In this document: positions 1 through 8,500 of the stretch, piece by piece
How positions within the stretch are numbered: position 1 is the stretch's first letter
How the letters are laid out: every line of letters begins with the position of its first letter
Assembly (NCBI GenBank): GCA_964350605.1
Contig: CAYGKP010000038.1
Span: 1-16,065 of the forward strand
Direction: 5' to 3'
Source of the DNA: CAYGKP01 sp964350605
Lineage (GTDB): Bacteria > Bacteroidota > Bacteroidia > Cytophagales > JAAEPT01
DNA: 16,065 bases
The notes under the pieces: generated by a model
Database searches by the model: none
Told to the model about the DNA's origin: nothing
What the model saw: only the letters and a program-made list of their open reading frames with translations
Made by a program: the position numbers and the translations under genes

Positions 1-1
1 C

Positions 2-31
2 CTTCAATCCGTTCGGCTCACTTTACGCTAG
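2..31 (+). CDS. 3' tip of an upstream gene (partial, unidentified)
   Basis: A reading frame open from the window edge ends at a TAG directly abutting the GTG start of xylB. The nine visible residues read LQSVRLTLR. The tight TAG-GTG junction matches the packing of the downstream xyl genes, so this could be the last gene before xylB in the same operon. A LacI-type sugar regulator is possible by context, but the fragment is too short to identify. The frame could also be open by chance. Confidence 0.25.
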   Translation, partial: LQSVRLTLR

Positions 32-1528
32 GTGCTGCTGCTTGGGTACGATATCGGTAGCTCCTCGGTCAAGGCAGCGTTGGTCGACGGCCAGACACGA
101 ACCGTTTTGGCGGAAGCGACCTATCCGGATCGTGAGATGGCGATTTCTTCCCCTCAAGAAGGTTGGGCGGAACAAGACCCCAAGGAGTGGTGGTCGAATT
201 TGGTTAAGGTAACCGACCGCTTGTTTTCGAAAACAGCGATCAGTCGCAAAGAGGTCAGCGCGATCGGAATCACCTACCAAATGCATGGCTTGGTGGCGCT
301 CGATTCCAACGGACAAGTCGTCCGCCCGGCGATCATCTGGTGCGACAGCCGAGCGGTGGAGATTGGTGAGCAAGCGTTTCAAGCAATGGGTAAGGAGCAT
401 TGCCTGAACCACCTGTTGAACTCCCCCGGCAATTTTACTGCCTCCAAACTCAAGTGGGTTCAAGAGCATGAGCCGGAGAACTACGAACGCATCGCGCAGA
501 TCCTGTTGCCGGGAGACTACATTGCTTTTCAGTTGACGGAGGAGCGAACGACAACCAACACGGGACTTTCCGAGGGCATTTTTTGGGACCATCAGTCCGA
601 TCAGGTCAGCGAGCGACTGCTGGATCACTTTGGCTTTGATCCAGGCTTGATTCCCCGAATCGTTCCGGTCTTTGGCCTCCAGGGTACAATCTGCGCTTCT
701 GCTTCGGAGGAGCTGGGTTTCAGCACCGACACCCGGGTCTCGTACCGAGCTGGCGATCAACCGAATAATGCCTTTACGCTGGGGGCACTAGAGCCCGGCG
801 ATGTGGCGGCCACCGCAGGCACATCGGGGGTTGTTTACGGCGTAGTGGACGAGCTGCGATCGGACCCCCTGGGACGAGTCAACACCTTTGCGCACGTGAA
901 TCACCAGCCAAATGCAACGCGTTTGGGTGTCCTTCTCTGCGTGAATGGGACGGGTATCGCGTACAGCTGGCTTCGAAACAACCTGCGCCCCGATAAGACT
1001 TATGAGGAGCTGGAAAAAGTGGCGGCGCTCGCCCCAGCAGGAAGTGAAGGCTTGCGGATGCTGCCTTTCGGAAATGGGGCCGAACGCATGCTGGGAAATC
1101 AGCAGTTGGGGGCCCAACTGCATCACCTTCAGTTCAACCGACATCGGTTCGAGCATCTGGTCCGCGCCACCCTGGAAGGCATTGCGTTCTCGCTGGTCTA
1201 TGGCCTGGAGAGCATGAAAGAGGGGGCAGGGGTTGACCCCCAAGTCATCAAAGCGGGAAACGACAACCTCTTCCAGTCGGAGATTTTCGCTTCCACGATC
1301 GCTACCCTGACAGGTGCAACGATTCAGATCCGTGACACGACTGGGGCGGTTGGTGCCGCCCTGGGCGCAGGCGTCGGTGTGGGGGTTTTTCACAGCCCCA
1401 GTGAAGCCCAAGCCAATGAATCTTTGGTGCGAACCCATCGTCCCAACCCAACTCATCTCTCCACATATCAACAGGCCTACCACGACTGGCGGTCCCTGTT
1501 GCCTCCCAATCCAAAGGCAAACGCATGA
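32..1528 (+). CDS. xylB: Xylulokinase (FGGY family)
   Basis: Cytoplasmic kinase converting D-xylulose and ATP to D-xylulose 5-phosphate, the entry into the pentose phosphate pathway. The protein has 498 residues, normal for the family. The N-terminal phosphate-binding motif GYDIGSSSVKAAL is at residues 5-17. EGWAEQDPKEWW (43-54) is typical of xylulokinases. QMHG begins at 83. The likely catalytic base is D242 in AGDQPNNA, aligned with the xylulokinase Asp in 'GGGD'. The second phosphate motif GTSGVV begins at 263. The adenosine-motif region reads KAGNDN at 407-412, the form I associate with Bacteroidota XylB rather than the GGGA form of E. coli. The start is GTG, placed right after an in-frame TAG, so no longer frame exists. 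The stop overlaps the xylA start by 4 nt (ATGA), which implies translational coupling. Confidence 0.97.
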   Translation: MLLLGYDIGSSSVKAALVDGQTRTVLAEATYPDREMAISSPQEGWAEQDPKEWWSNLVKVTDRLFSKTAISRKEVSAIGITYQMHGLVALDSNGQVVRPAIIWCDSRAVEIGEQAFQAMGKEHCLNHLLNSPGNFTASKLKWVQEHEPENYERIAQILLPGDYIAFQLTEERTTTNTGLSEGIFWDHQSDQVSERLLDHFGFDPGLIPRIVPVFGLQGTICASASEELGFSTDTRVSYRAGDQPNNAFTLGALEPGDVAATAGTSGVVYGVVDELRSDPLGRVNTFAHVNHQPNATRLGVLLCVNGTGIAYSWLRNNLRPDKTYEELEKVAALAPAGSEGLRMLPFGNGAERMLGNQQLGAQLHHLQFNRHRFEHLVRATLEGIAFSLVYGLESMKEGAGVDPQVIKAGNDNLFQSEIFASTIATLTGATIQIRDTTGAVGAALGAGVGVGVFHSPSEAQANESLVRTHRPNPTHLSTYQQAYHDWRSLLPPNPKANA

Positions 1529-2871
1529 ATACGAACCCCATCAAACTGACCCTCGGAACCAACGAGTTCTTCCCAACAGTCAAAGAGAAAATCGCCTTTG
1601 AGGGCCCAAAGTCCGATAAGCCACTGGCCTTTAAGTTCTATGATGAGAACCAGGTAGTGGCCGGTCGAACCATGCGGGAACACTTCAAGTTTGCGGTGGC
1701 CTACTGGCACAGCTTCTGCGGAACCGGGCTTGATCCGTTTGGGCTGGGTACCAAGAAGTACCCTTGGGACGCGAAGCCCGATCCGATCGACCGAGCGAAG
1801 GAAAAAATGGACGCCGCTTTCGAGTTCATCTCGAAGGTGGGGATTCCGTACTACTGCTTTCATGACTTCGATTTAGTAGACGAAGCACCCACTCTGGTGG
1901 AGTCAGAGAAACGCCTCCAAACGTTGACCGAGTACGCACAGGGCAAGCAAAAAGAATCTGGGGTGCGGTTGCTGTGGGGCACTGCGAACCTCACGGCCAA
2001 TCCCCGCTACATGAATGGGGCGGCCACCAATCCGGACTTTCAAGTGGTGGCCCAGGCCGGTGCGCAAGTACAACATGCCCTCGATGCGACCATCGCCCTC
2101 GATGGCGAGAATTACGTGTTCTGGGGTGGCCGAGAAGGATACATGACCCTACTCAACACCCAAATGGGGCGGGAACAAGAGCACTTTGCTCGCTTCCTCC
2201 ACATGGCGAAAGACTACGCCCGCTCCCAAGGGTTTAAGGGGACGTTCTTCATTGAACCCAAGCCCATGGAGCCGAGCAAGCACCAATACGATTTTGACGC
2301 GGCGACAGTCATCGGCTTTTTGCGCCACTTCGGACTGGACAAAGACTTCAAATTGAACATCGAAGTCAACCACGCCACGCTGGCCCAACACACCTTCCAA
2401 CATGAACTGCAAGTGGCGACCGATGCGGGCCTGATGGGAAGCATTGATGCCAACCGAGGGGACTATCAGAATGGGTGGGACACCGATCAGTTCCCCAACA
2501 ACTTGCTCGAAATCACTGAAGCACTGTTGATCCTGATGCAGGACAACGTAAAACTCCCTGGCGGCATCAACTTCGATGCGAAGACGCGCCGCAACTCGAC
2601 GGACCTGGAAGACTTGTTTCATGCCCATGTGGGGTCCATGGACCTGTTTGCGCGGGCGTTGATTGCGGCCGACCGAATTCTGACCGAGTCGGACTACCTC
2701 AAGCTGCGGGCGGAGCGGTACCAGTCTTTCGATGGCGGAAAAGGGCAGGCGTTTGCACAAGGCAAGTTGACGCTCCCCGACCTGAAGTCGCATGCACTGG
2801 CCAGTGGCGATCCCGCGCTCCGAAGTGGCAAGCAAGAGGTGCTGGAGAACCTGATCAACCAGTATCTCTAG
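1525..2871 (+). CDS. xylA: Xylose isomerase (class II)
   Basis: Interconverts D-xylose and D-xylulose in the cytoplasm using two divalent metals, and supplies the substrate of XylB. At 448 residues it is class II size. The active site is complete. It has H113 and D116 in YCFHDFD. E244 and K246 lie in FIEPKP. E280 and H283 lie in NIEVNHA, and D308 in DANRGD. The metal aspartates D319 and D321 lie in GWDTDQF. These sit at a constant offset of about 12 from E. coli numbering (H101, D104, E232, K234, E268, H271, D296). YVFWGGREGY and LLWGTANLTANPRYMNG are further signatures. The ATG lies inside the 3' end of xylB, and the next gene starts 1 nt after the TAG, so the three genes are almost certainly one transcript. 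Nothing is truncated. Confidence 0.98.
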   Translation: MNTNPIKLTLGTNEFFPTVKEKIAFEGPKSDKPLAFKFYDENQVVAGRTMREHFKFAVAYWHSFCGTGLDPFGLGTKKYPWDAKPDPIDRAKEKMDAAFEFISKVGIPYYCFHDFDLVDEAPTLVESEKRLQTLTEYAQGKQKESGVRLLWGTANLTANPRYMNGAATNPDFQVVAQAGAQVQHALDATIALDGENYVFWGGREGYMTLLNTQMGREQEHFARFLHMAKDYARSQGFKGTFFIEPKPMEPSKHQYDFDAATVIGFLRHFGLDKDFKLNIEVNHATLAQHTFQHELQVATDAGLMGSIDANRGDYQNGWDTDQFPNNLLEITEALLILMQDNVKLPGGINFDAKTRRNSTDLEDLFHAHVGSMDLFARALIAADRILTESDYLKLRAERYQSFDGGKGQAFAQGKLTLPDLKSHALASGDPALRSGKQEVLENLINQYL

Positions 2872-2872
2872 G

Positions 2873-4267
2873 GTGGGCACCAACTCCTACTTGCTTCGGG
2901 TCGTCCTCACGGCGACGCTGGGCGGGCTGTTGTTTGGGTATGATACGGCGGTGATCTCTGGCACTGTGGGTGCCCTTGAAGAGTTCTTTGTCAAGCCCAT
3001 GAATTTGGTGGAGTTCCAGGCCAACTCGGTGTTGGGGTTCCTGGTGTCGAGTGCCTTGCTGGGCTGCATCCTGGGGGGATTTCTGGCCGGCTATCTCAGC
3101 GGCCGATTCGGCCGAAAGAAGGCGTTGCTGTTTTCAGCGGTTTTGTTTCTGATTTCCGCCGCCGGATCCGCTTGGCCTGATGCATTGACTGGGAGCCAGT
3201 TTGGCACGACCACGTTATTCATTGCCTTTCGAATCGTGGGCGGGGTTGGCGTGGGGATCGCTTCGATGGTTTCACCCCTCTACATCTCCGAAATCGTTCC
3301 CGCCCAACTAAGGGGGCGACTTGTCTCCCTTAATCAGCTGGCAATCATCTTCGGGATGCTGTTGGTCTACTTTGTGAACTATGCCATCGCAAGCGGGGCG
3401 AGTGTGGACTGGATCAATTCGGTAGGCTGGCGGTGGATGTTTCTATCGGAAGCAGTACCAGCACTGCTGTTTTTTTTCTTGCTGTTCGGGGTGCCCGAGT
3501 CACCACGGTGGTTGGTGTTGAAATCACGTCTTTCCGAAGCAAAACAAATCCTACATTCGATTCATCCTGCGGAAAGGGTTGATCAATTGGTCGAAGACAT
3601 TCAACAATCGCTTCGGTTTGGCGGCAAAGCGCGCCTCCTTTCCTTTGGCTACTTGGTGGTCTTGATTGGGATTCTCCTCTCGGTTTTCCAGCAATTCATC
3701 GGAATCAACGTAGTCCTGTACTACGCACCAGAGATATTCAAGAACCTAGGCAGCAGTTCGGACAGCGCAATGGTCCAGACAATCATTGTGGGGGCGATCA
3801 ATTTTGCCTTCACCTTTTTGGCGATCAAGACGGTCGACCGACTCGGCCGAAAGCCCCTCATGGTGGTTGGCGCATTTGTCATGGGGGCGGCCATGATGGC
3901 CTTGGGAACCAGCTTTTACTTGGAGGCCCGGGGCATCGGTTCGCTTCTTTTCATGCTGCTGTACATTGCGGGCTTCGCGTTCTCTTGGGGTCCTGTCACC
4001 TGGGTACTACTTTCCGAACTGTTTCCCAACCGAATTCGAAGTGCCGCGATGGGCATAGCGGTGGCAGTCCAGTGGGCAGCGAATTACTTGGTTTCGGCCA
4101 CTTTTCCGCTCCTGGATAAGAGCACCTACTTGACCGAACGCTTTCATCATGGATTCGCTTACTGGATCTATGGCTTAATGGCACTTGTGGCTGGGCTCTT
4201 TGTTTGGCGTCTGATCCCCGAGACAAAAGGAAAGAGTCTGGAAGAAATTGAAGCCTTCTGGAAATAG
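2873..4267 (+). CDS. xylE: D-xylose:H+ symporter, MFS sugar porter family (XylE-like)
   Basis: Inner-membrane 12-helix sugar porter importing D-xylose with protons. The 464 residues align along nearly their whole length with my recollection of E. coli XylE. ATLGGLLFGYDTAVISGT carries the proton-coupling Asp at D24 (XylE D27). GRFGRKKAL is the motif-A loop, followed by PLYISEIVPAQLRG. QQFIGINVVLYYAPEIF at 273-289 contains xylose-contacting Gln and Asn equivalents (XylE Q288, Q289, N294). DRLGRKPL, WGPVTWVLLSELFP and the C-terminal PETKGKSLEEIEAFW complete the sugar-porter signatures. The start is GTG, 1 nt after the xylA TAG. This gives MGTNSYLLRVV just before helix 1, and no stronger start is visible. 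Xylose is the best substrate call because of the binding residues and the xylA-xylB neighbours. Another pentose or hexose is a lesser possibility. Confidence 0.93.
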   Translation: MGTNSYLLRVVLTATLGGLLFGYDTAVISGTVGALEEFFVKPMNLVEFQANSVLGFLVSSALLGCILGGFLAGYLSGRFGRKKALLFSAVLFLISAAGSAWPDALTGSQFGTTTLFIAFRIVGGVGVGIASMVSPLYISEIVPAQLRGRLVSLNQLAIIFGMLLVYFVNYAIASGASVDWINSVGWRWMFLSEAVPALLFFFLLFGVPESPRWLVLKSRLSEAKQILHSIHPAERVDQLVEDIQQSLRFGGKARLLSFGYLVVLIGILLSVFQQFIGINVVLYYAPEIFKNLGSSSDSAMVQTIIVGAINFAFTFLAIKTVDRLGRKPLMVVGAFVMGAAMMALGTSFYLEARGIGSLLFMLLYIAGFAFSWGPVTWVLLSELFPNRIRSAAMGIAVAVQWAANYLVSATFPLLDKSTYLTERFHHGFAYWIYGLMALVAGLFVWRLIPETKGKSLEEIEAFWK

Positions 4268-4313
4268 GCCAACACTTCTGATTTTCGTAGTGATCAGTCG
4301 CCTAATCGAAATT

Positions 4314-4351
4314 AAAAAAAGCTAACGCCATCACGGCATTGGCTTTTTTTT
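4314..4351. terminator. Intrinsic terminator after xylBAE (probably bidirectional)
   Basis: Seven A's precede a 9-position stem (GCTAACGCC at 4321-4329 with GGCATTGGC at 4335-4343, one mismatch and one G-T pair), a 5-nt loop and a run of T's at 4344-4351. The A-tract on one side and T-tract on the other would let it work in both directions. That suits the converging genes: xylE from the left and the PorP/SprF gene from the right across the gap. Confidence 0.8.
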
Positions 4352-4357
4352 AATAGG

Positions 4358-4457
4358 NNNNNNNNNNNNNNNNNNNNNNNNNNNNNNNNNNNNNNNNNNN
4401 NNNNNNNNNNNNNNNNNNNNNNNNNNNNNNNNNNNNNNNNNNNNNNNNNNNNNNNNN
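4358..4457. other. Scaffold gap (100 N)
   Basis: Exactly 100 unresolved bases, the conventional placeholder for a join of unknown or estimated length. The first resolved base on the right lies within the repeated core described next, so the contig appears to have broken at a multi-copy sequence. The real missing length and content are unknown. Confidence 0.99.
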
Positions 4458-4512
4458 GGGAGCATGACTGGGGCCAGTTCAAACCCTACTTGGTTGAATT
4501 TGAGCGGTTGTA
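4458..4512 (+). repeat. Copy 1 of a 56-nt intergenic repeat core
   Basis: Fifty-five resolved bases are identical to positions 10972-11026; the first base of the core falls in the N gap. The match stops sharply after GCGGTTGTA. The copy lies between the convergent xyl operon and the PorP/SprF gene, in plus orientation like the other two copies. Confidence 0.93.
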
Positions 4513-4552
4513 TGAGTTTCGGTTACTACTTGACAAAGAATTCATCAACTAG
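4458..4552 (+). CDS. Small repeat-encoded ORF, copy 1 (5' end lost in gap; unknown function)
   Basis: In the frame shared by all three copies this reads EHDWGQFKPYLVEFERLY, then its own tail EFRLLLDKEFIN and a TAG at 4550-4552. The start is hidden by the gap. After an Asp-Trp and a Pro it looks like one amphipathic helix with alternating hydrophobic and charged residues. There is no signal peptide and no motif I recognise. It ends 5 nt before the stop codon of the opposing PorP/SprF gene. It may be the 3' end of a longer gene, for instance a mobile-element protein, rather than a complete microprotein. Confidence 0.4.
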
Positions 4553-4557
4553 CTATC

Positions 4558-5586
4558 CTACCAATGCTTTCGCAGAAACTTCGGGCAGGCTGCTCGACGA
4601 CTGCGCATGGGCGGTTTTCGGTCGTCCTTGAAAATGCAAAAGTCAGTGAGCAGCGTGATCTCGTGGGCACCTTTGGTACTCCTGTTCTCCAAAGAGGAAA
4701 GCGTATAGTCGTAGCTGTAGACGAAGGAGAACCCCCCTGACTTCACACCCGCATGAATCGATAGGGCGTCTACATTCCGAATCCCGTCGGTTTGTTTGAT
4801 CAATAGGCTGCGAAACCATAGGCCCACCAAAAAGGGCTTGTGCGACGCATAGGCACCCAGATCCAGCTGGTCAAATTTTCCTTGGGCCCTGTAGAGAAAG
4901 CCTGGGGTCAATTCCCATTCGTTCGCTTCGCTCAGGTTGATGTGATACCCGCCATGAACCGAGAGCTTTCTGGGCAACTTGCTTTCGGTCGAGAACGCTT
5001 GGTTGGGTTCAGTGAGGTGATGGGTGGCAACGCCAAGAAAATAACTCTCCTCGTGGTAAAAGAACAGTCCCGCTGATAGATCGAAGTACTGTACCCGATC
5101 GCTTTCGACCACTTGATCTTGGGTTGTATTTTGGGTCTGAACCCCGCCAGTGAACTGATCGGAAAATACCAGGTCGCTGTAACCAACGCTCCGCCACGTT
5201 GAGGTTCCTTGTAAGCCAAGGCGCAAATGTACCTTGTTGCTCAAGGCTACATGGCGGGCATACAGCAAACTCAGTTCAGTCGTGTTCAACCGGGGTTCAC
5301 CCACATCATCGTAGATAGCCATTACCCCGAAGCCTTGGCGCAGGTCGGGGTAGCTCACGTCAGCAAAGGCCACACCAGTGGTGTAGGGCCGCTCCAGACC
5401 CGTCCACTGGGTGCGGGCTGCTACACCAGCTTGGTAACATTCAGTCAGCCCGGTCATCGCAGGATTCAGAAAAAGAGGAACCGAATAGTATTGAGAGAAC
5501 TGCGCGTCCTGAGCCGATAGCGGCGAGGAGATCAACACCAGAGCAAGGCCCCAAAGCGGCAGAATCTGTCGCAAGAATCGAGACAT
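4558..5586 (-). CDS. PorP/SprF family type IX secretion system membrane protein
   Basis: Predicted outer-membrane beta-barrel of 342 residues. It begins with a signal peptide (MSRFLRQILPLWGLALVLIS then SPLSAQ), and cleavage is likely after SAQ. The mature start AQFSQYYSVPLFLNPAMTGL is the family hallmark (usually QFSQYY..P.FLNPA.AG). Alternating polar/aromatic strands follow, such as FFYHEESYFLGVATHHL and GVKSGGFSFVYSYDY. In Flavobacterium johnsoniae, SprF and SprF-like proteins are needed to secrete specific neighbouring cargo with type-B CTDs, such as SprB. Here the gene lies 3 nt downstream of exactly such a cargo gene, so I infer a dedicated secretion or anchoring partner for it. The ATG is the first in-frame start after the upstream TAA. 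The C-terminus (basic, with two Cys) runs slightly past the expected last strand. Confidence 0.93.
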   Translation of the reverse strand: MSRFLRQILPLWGLALVLISSPLSAQDAQFSQYYSVPLFLNPAMTGLTECYQAGVAARTQWTGLERPYTTGVAFADVSYPDLRQGFGVMAIYDDVGEPRLNTTELSLLYARHVALSNKVHLRLGLQGTSTWRSVGYSDLVFSDQFTGGVQTQNTTQDQVVESDRVQYFDLSAGLFFYHEESYFLGVATHHLTEPNQAFSTESKLPRKLSVHGGYHINLSEANEWELTPGFLYRAQGKFDQLDLGAYASHKPFLVGLWFRSLLIKQTDGIRNVDALSIHAGVKSGGFSFVYSYDYTLSSLENRSTKGAHEITLLTDFCIFKDDRKPPMRSRRAACPKFLRKHW

Positions 5587-5589
5587 GAG

Positions 5590-8500
5590 TTAGCGCAGCA
5601 GCGTCACTTGGCCCACCTGGCGGACGTTGTCTTTCTCACCCAACCGGAACTCGCATTGGTAGGTGAGCACATAGCTGTACACCCCAACGGGCGAGGGCTC
5701 GCCGCGGTGGGTGCCATCCCATGGTTCATGGATCGACTGGGTCGAGAAGATGGCTTCGCCCCATCGGTTGTAAATCGTAAGCGTAGCATGCTCAATCTGG
5801 CCCAAGTAGCCAAACACATCGTTCAGGCCATCTTCATTGGGCGAAAAGGCCGAGGGGATGCCAATCTCACAGCAAGGCTGCCAGAGAACAACTCGGGTAA
5901 CCGAGGCATCACAGCCATTGCCATAGACCATCTGATAGTTGACCGTATCGATTGGTGGGCTGAACTGCGAGGGGTCGTATTGGTCAAGACCCACCAAACC
6001 CTCACCCGAGAACACGCCACCGCCGGGCGTTGGAATGAGCTGATTGACCAGGAAGGTATCGCAGGGAACAAGCGAGTCGAGGCCCGTGAAGTCCACGGGT
6101 GGGGCGGGGAGGACGGTAAGGGTCATCTGGTCGCGGACCACATCGCAACGTGTAGAAATATCTACCCAATAGAGGCCACCGAGGAAAGCGGTGTTCTTGG
6201 GTTCAGTCGAACCATCGCGCCACAGATAAGTGAATGCGCTGTTCTGCTCGGGAATGAGCTGGGCTAGGTCCCCCTCGCAAATGGTCGTGTCGTTAAGTTG
6301 AGGTACAGGTGCTGGTGTGAGGTCCACAGCGATAACGACAGTATCACTGCCAATGCAACCCAAGGTGTTGCTGACCTCGACCCAATAGGTGCCCGCACTG
6401 CCAGCCGACCGAGTCGGTGCGCCCGAGGTGTTGTCCCAAGTATAGGAAGCGAAGGAACCGGGCGCCAGCAGGAGAGGCAGGTCTGCGGGGCAGTAGGTGG
6501 AGTCCTTGCCCAAATCAGGCTCGGGCTGGCCACCGTCCTCCACGATGACAAACGCGCTGTCAACGCACCCCTCCGGGTAGCCGATGTGATACCAAATGGT
6601 ATCGCGTTGGGGCGTGAATAGGGTGGGTACCAAGTTGGAGCCGATGACTGAAGGACCGCTCAGCAGACCGCCGGAGGGGGTAGCAATTAGAGGAATCGTA
6701 GCCATTTCATCTGGGCACAGGTAGGCCGGAGCACCCGTAATGCTCAACGCCGGATACGTGAAGAAAGTAACCTCGGCCGAGTCGCGCACCGCGCCACACC
6801 GGCCCGTGATGTCCACCCAGTAGATGCCCGAAGCGCCGGCGACATGGCTGGTATCGGTCGCCCCGTCCTGCCAGCTGTAGGTGTACGAACTGTCCTGATC
6901 GGGCAGGAGAAGCAGCGAGGCGGGCGCGCAGAACAGGGTGTCCTCCAGCACCTGGGTGGGGAGCGCAGTATCCTCTTCCAAGTTCAGGGTATCGGTGGCC
7001 GAACAGCCCAAGCTGTTCCCGACCTCGACCCAGTAAGTACCCGGTCCGCTGGTGGCCAAAGTCGGTGCGGTCGAGTTGTCCTGCCAGCGGTAGGTATCGA
7101 AGGTGCCCGGGTCCAGGTTGGAGGGGAAATCTGCCGCACAGTAGAGCGTATCCGGGCCCAAGTCCGGCTCCGGCAGATCCAGAACGGTGATGGAAATGGT
7201 GTCGCCTTTCCCGCAGCCCGCCCATTGGATCAGTTCGACCGTCCCGCCGCCGGTGAAGGTAAGCGTGGCTTTGTGCGAACCCGAGGAGGCAATCACTGCC
7301 GGACCGCTCACGATCCATTGCCCGCCTACGTTCGAGCGGTATTCGGCCACCGAATCGGCGCAGAGCAGAATTGGTCCCTCGATTTTTGGGTCGGGGTCGG
7401 GAAAGACTTTCGGTAGGTTTTGCAGCGAGATTTGGCCAGTACCCCCACCCAGGGAGAAGCCATTTTGAACTGGGTTGCAGGCCACGCCAAGCGCATTGGG
7501 GTTATTGATGACCAGCAATTGATTGGTTTGGTACTGGTTGCAATAAATGCGGCCGTCAGGTCCAAGGTAGAGTTCACCAAAGTAGTTGAAGAACGTAGAA
7601 CTAAGGTCGACGATTCGTGTGGCTGAGGCATTGATCGATGCTGGCGACCCAGCCGTTAAATCGTATTGCCAAATATCCCGCTGGATCAGATCAACAGCAT
7701 ACAAACGGGTGTCGTCAGGCGAGAATTCTGAATCATAGAAAATATCGACTGCACCAGTCAGGTTGATTTGGTTTGAGATCACCCCTGTGGCATTGTCGAA
7801 ATCGAAGAGTTCGACTCGCTTATTTTTTCGGGTGCAAGAAGCTAGTTTGTCGCCTGCGTGGTTGAACTTGATTGTCACCGCTTGTTCCGATCCGCTGACC
7901 GAGCTTACACTATTGTCATTGAATACATTGCCGATTGCTGAAACCACCGGGGTCAGGTTCAGTCCCGTTGAATCAAGCAGGTAGGCGTGGAATTGGTTGT
8001 TGCCCCAGTCATGGGTAACTACCCACCAATCTTCCCTGTTGGCATGCAGCGTGGCAGAAAGTTGCTCAGTGACTGGGCCCTCGATGAAGATGTTTTTGGT
8101 TGCCGTAACATCGCCAAGCCCGCCCCGCAGGCTCATATCGACCACCGAGTAACTCAGCCCGATGGGATTGGCAAATTCCCACATGTGGAAGACGTAATAA
8201 AGGCTGTCGCTGCCTGGTTGGGGCAGGATCAGAGCCCCCTGGTTGGCTGATTCATGACCATTCAGCCCCGACCCATTAGGCATGACCGCGCCCGTGCGAT
8301 CCCATACAAATCGACCGTCGGTGTAAAACACCATGTTACCCTTTCGATCGCTGATGGTCGAGGAGGTTTCATAGGCATTATTCGAGGCTCCAGTTATCAA
8401 GCTAGGGGTGGGTGTATTGAAGTCAATTCCCAGTCCATTGGCAAAGCGCCAGTTGCGGTTGTGGTTCTGCGGGTCGGCGCAGGAGTCGAGTACGACCAGC

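Noticed and set aside
23..760. 245-codon minus-strand ORF opposite xylB
   Set aside because: It lies entirely antisense to a complete xylulokinase and has low-complexity, Arg/Leu-rich composition with no domain. It is a shadow of the GC-rich coding strand.
4463..4559. ATG-initiated frame inside the repeat core (MTGASSNPTW...)
   Set aside because: The one-base difference in copy 3 turns TGG into TAG in this frame, ending it after nine codons, while it is silent in the EHDWGQ frame. The ATG frame is therefore not the conserved one.
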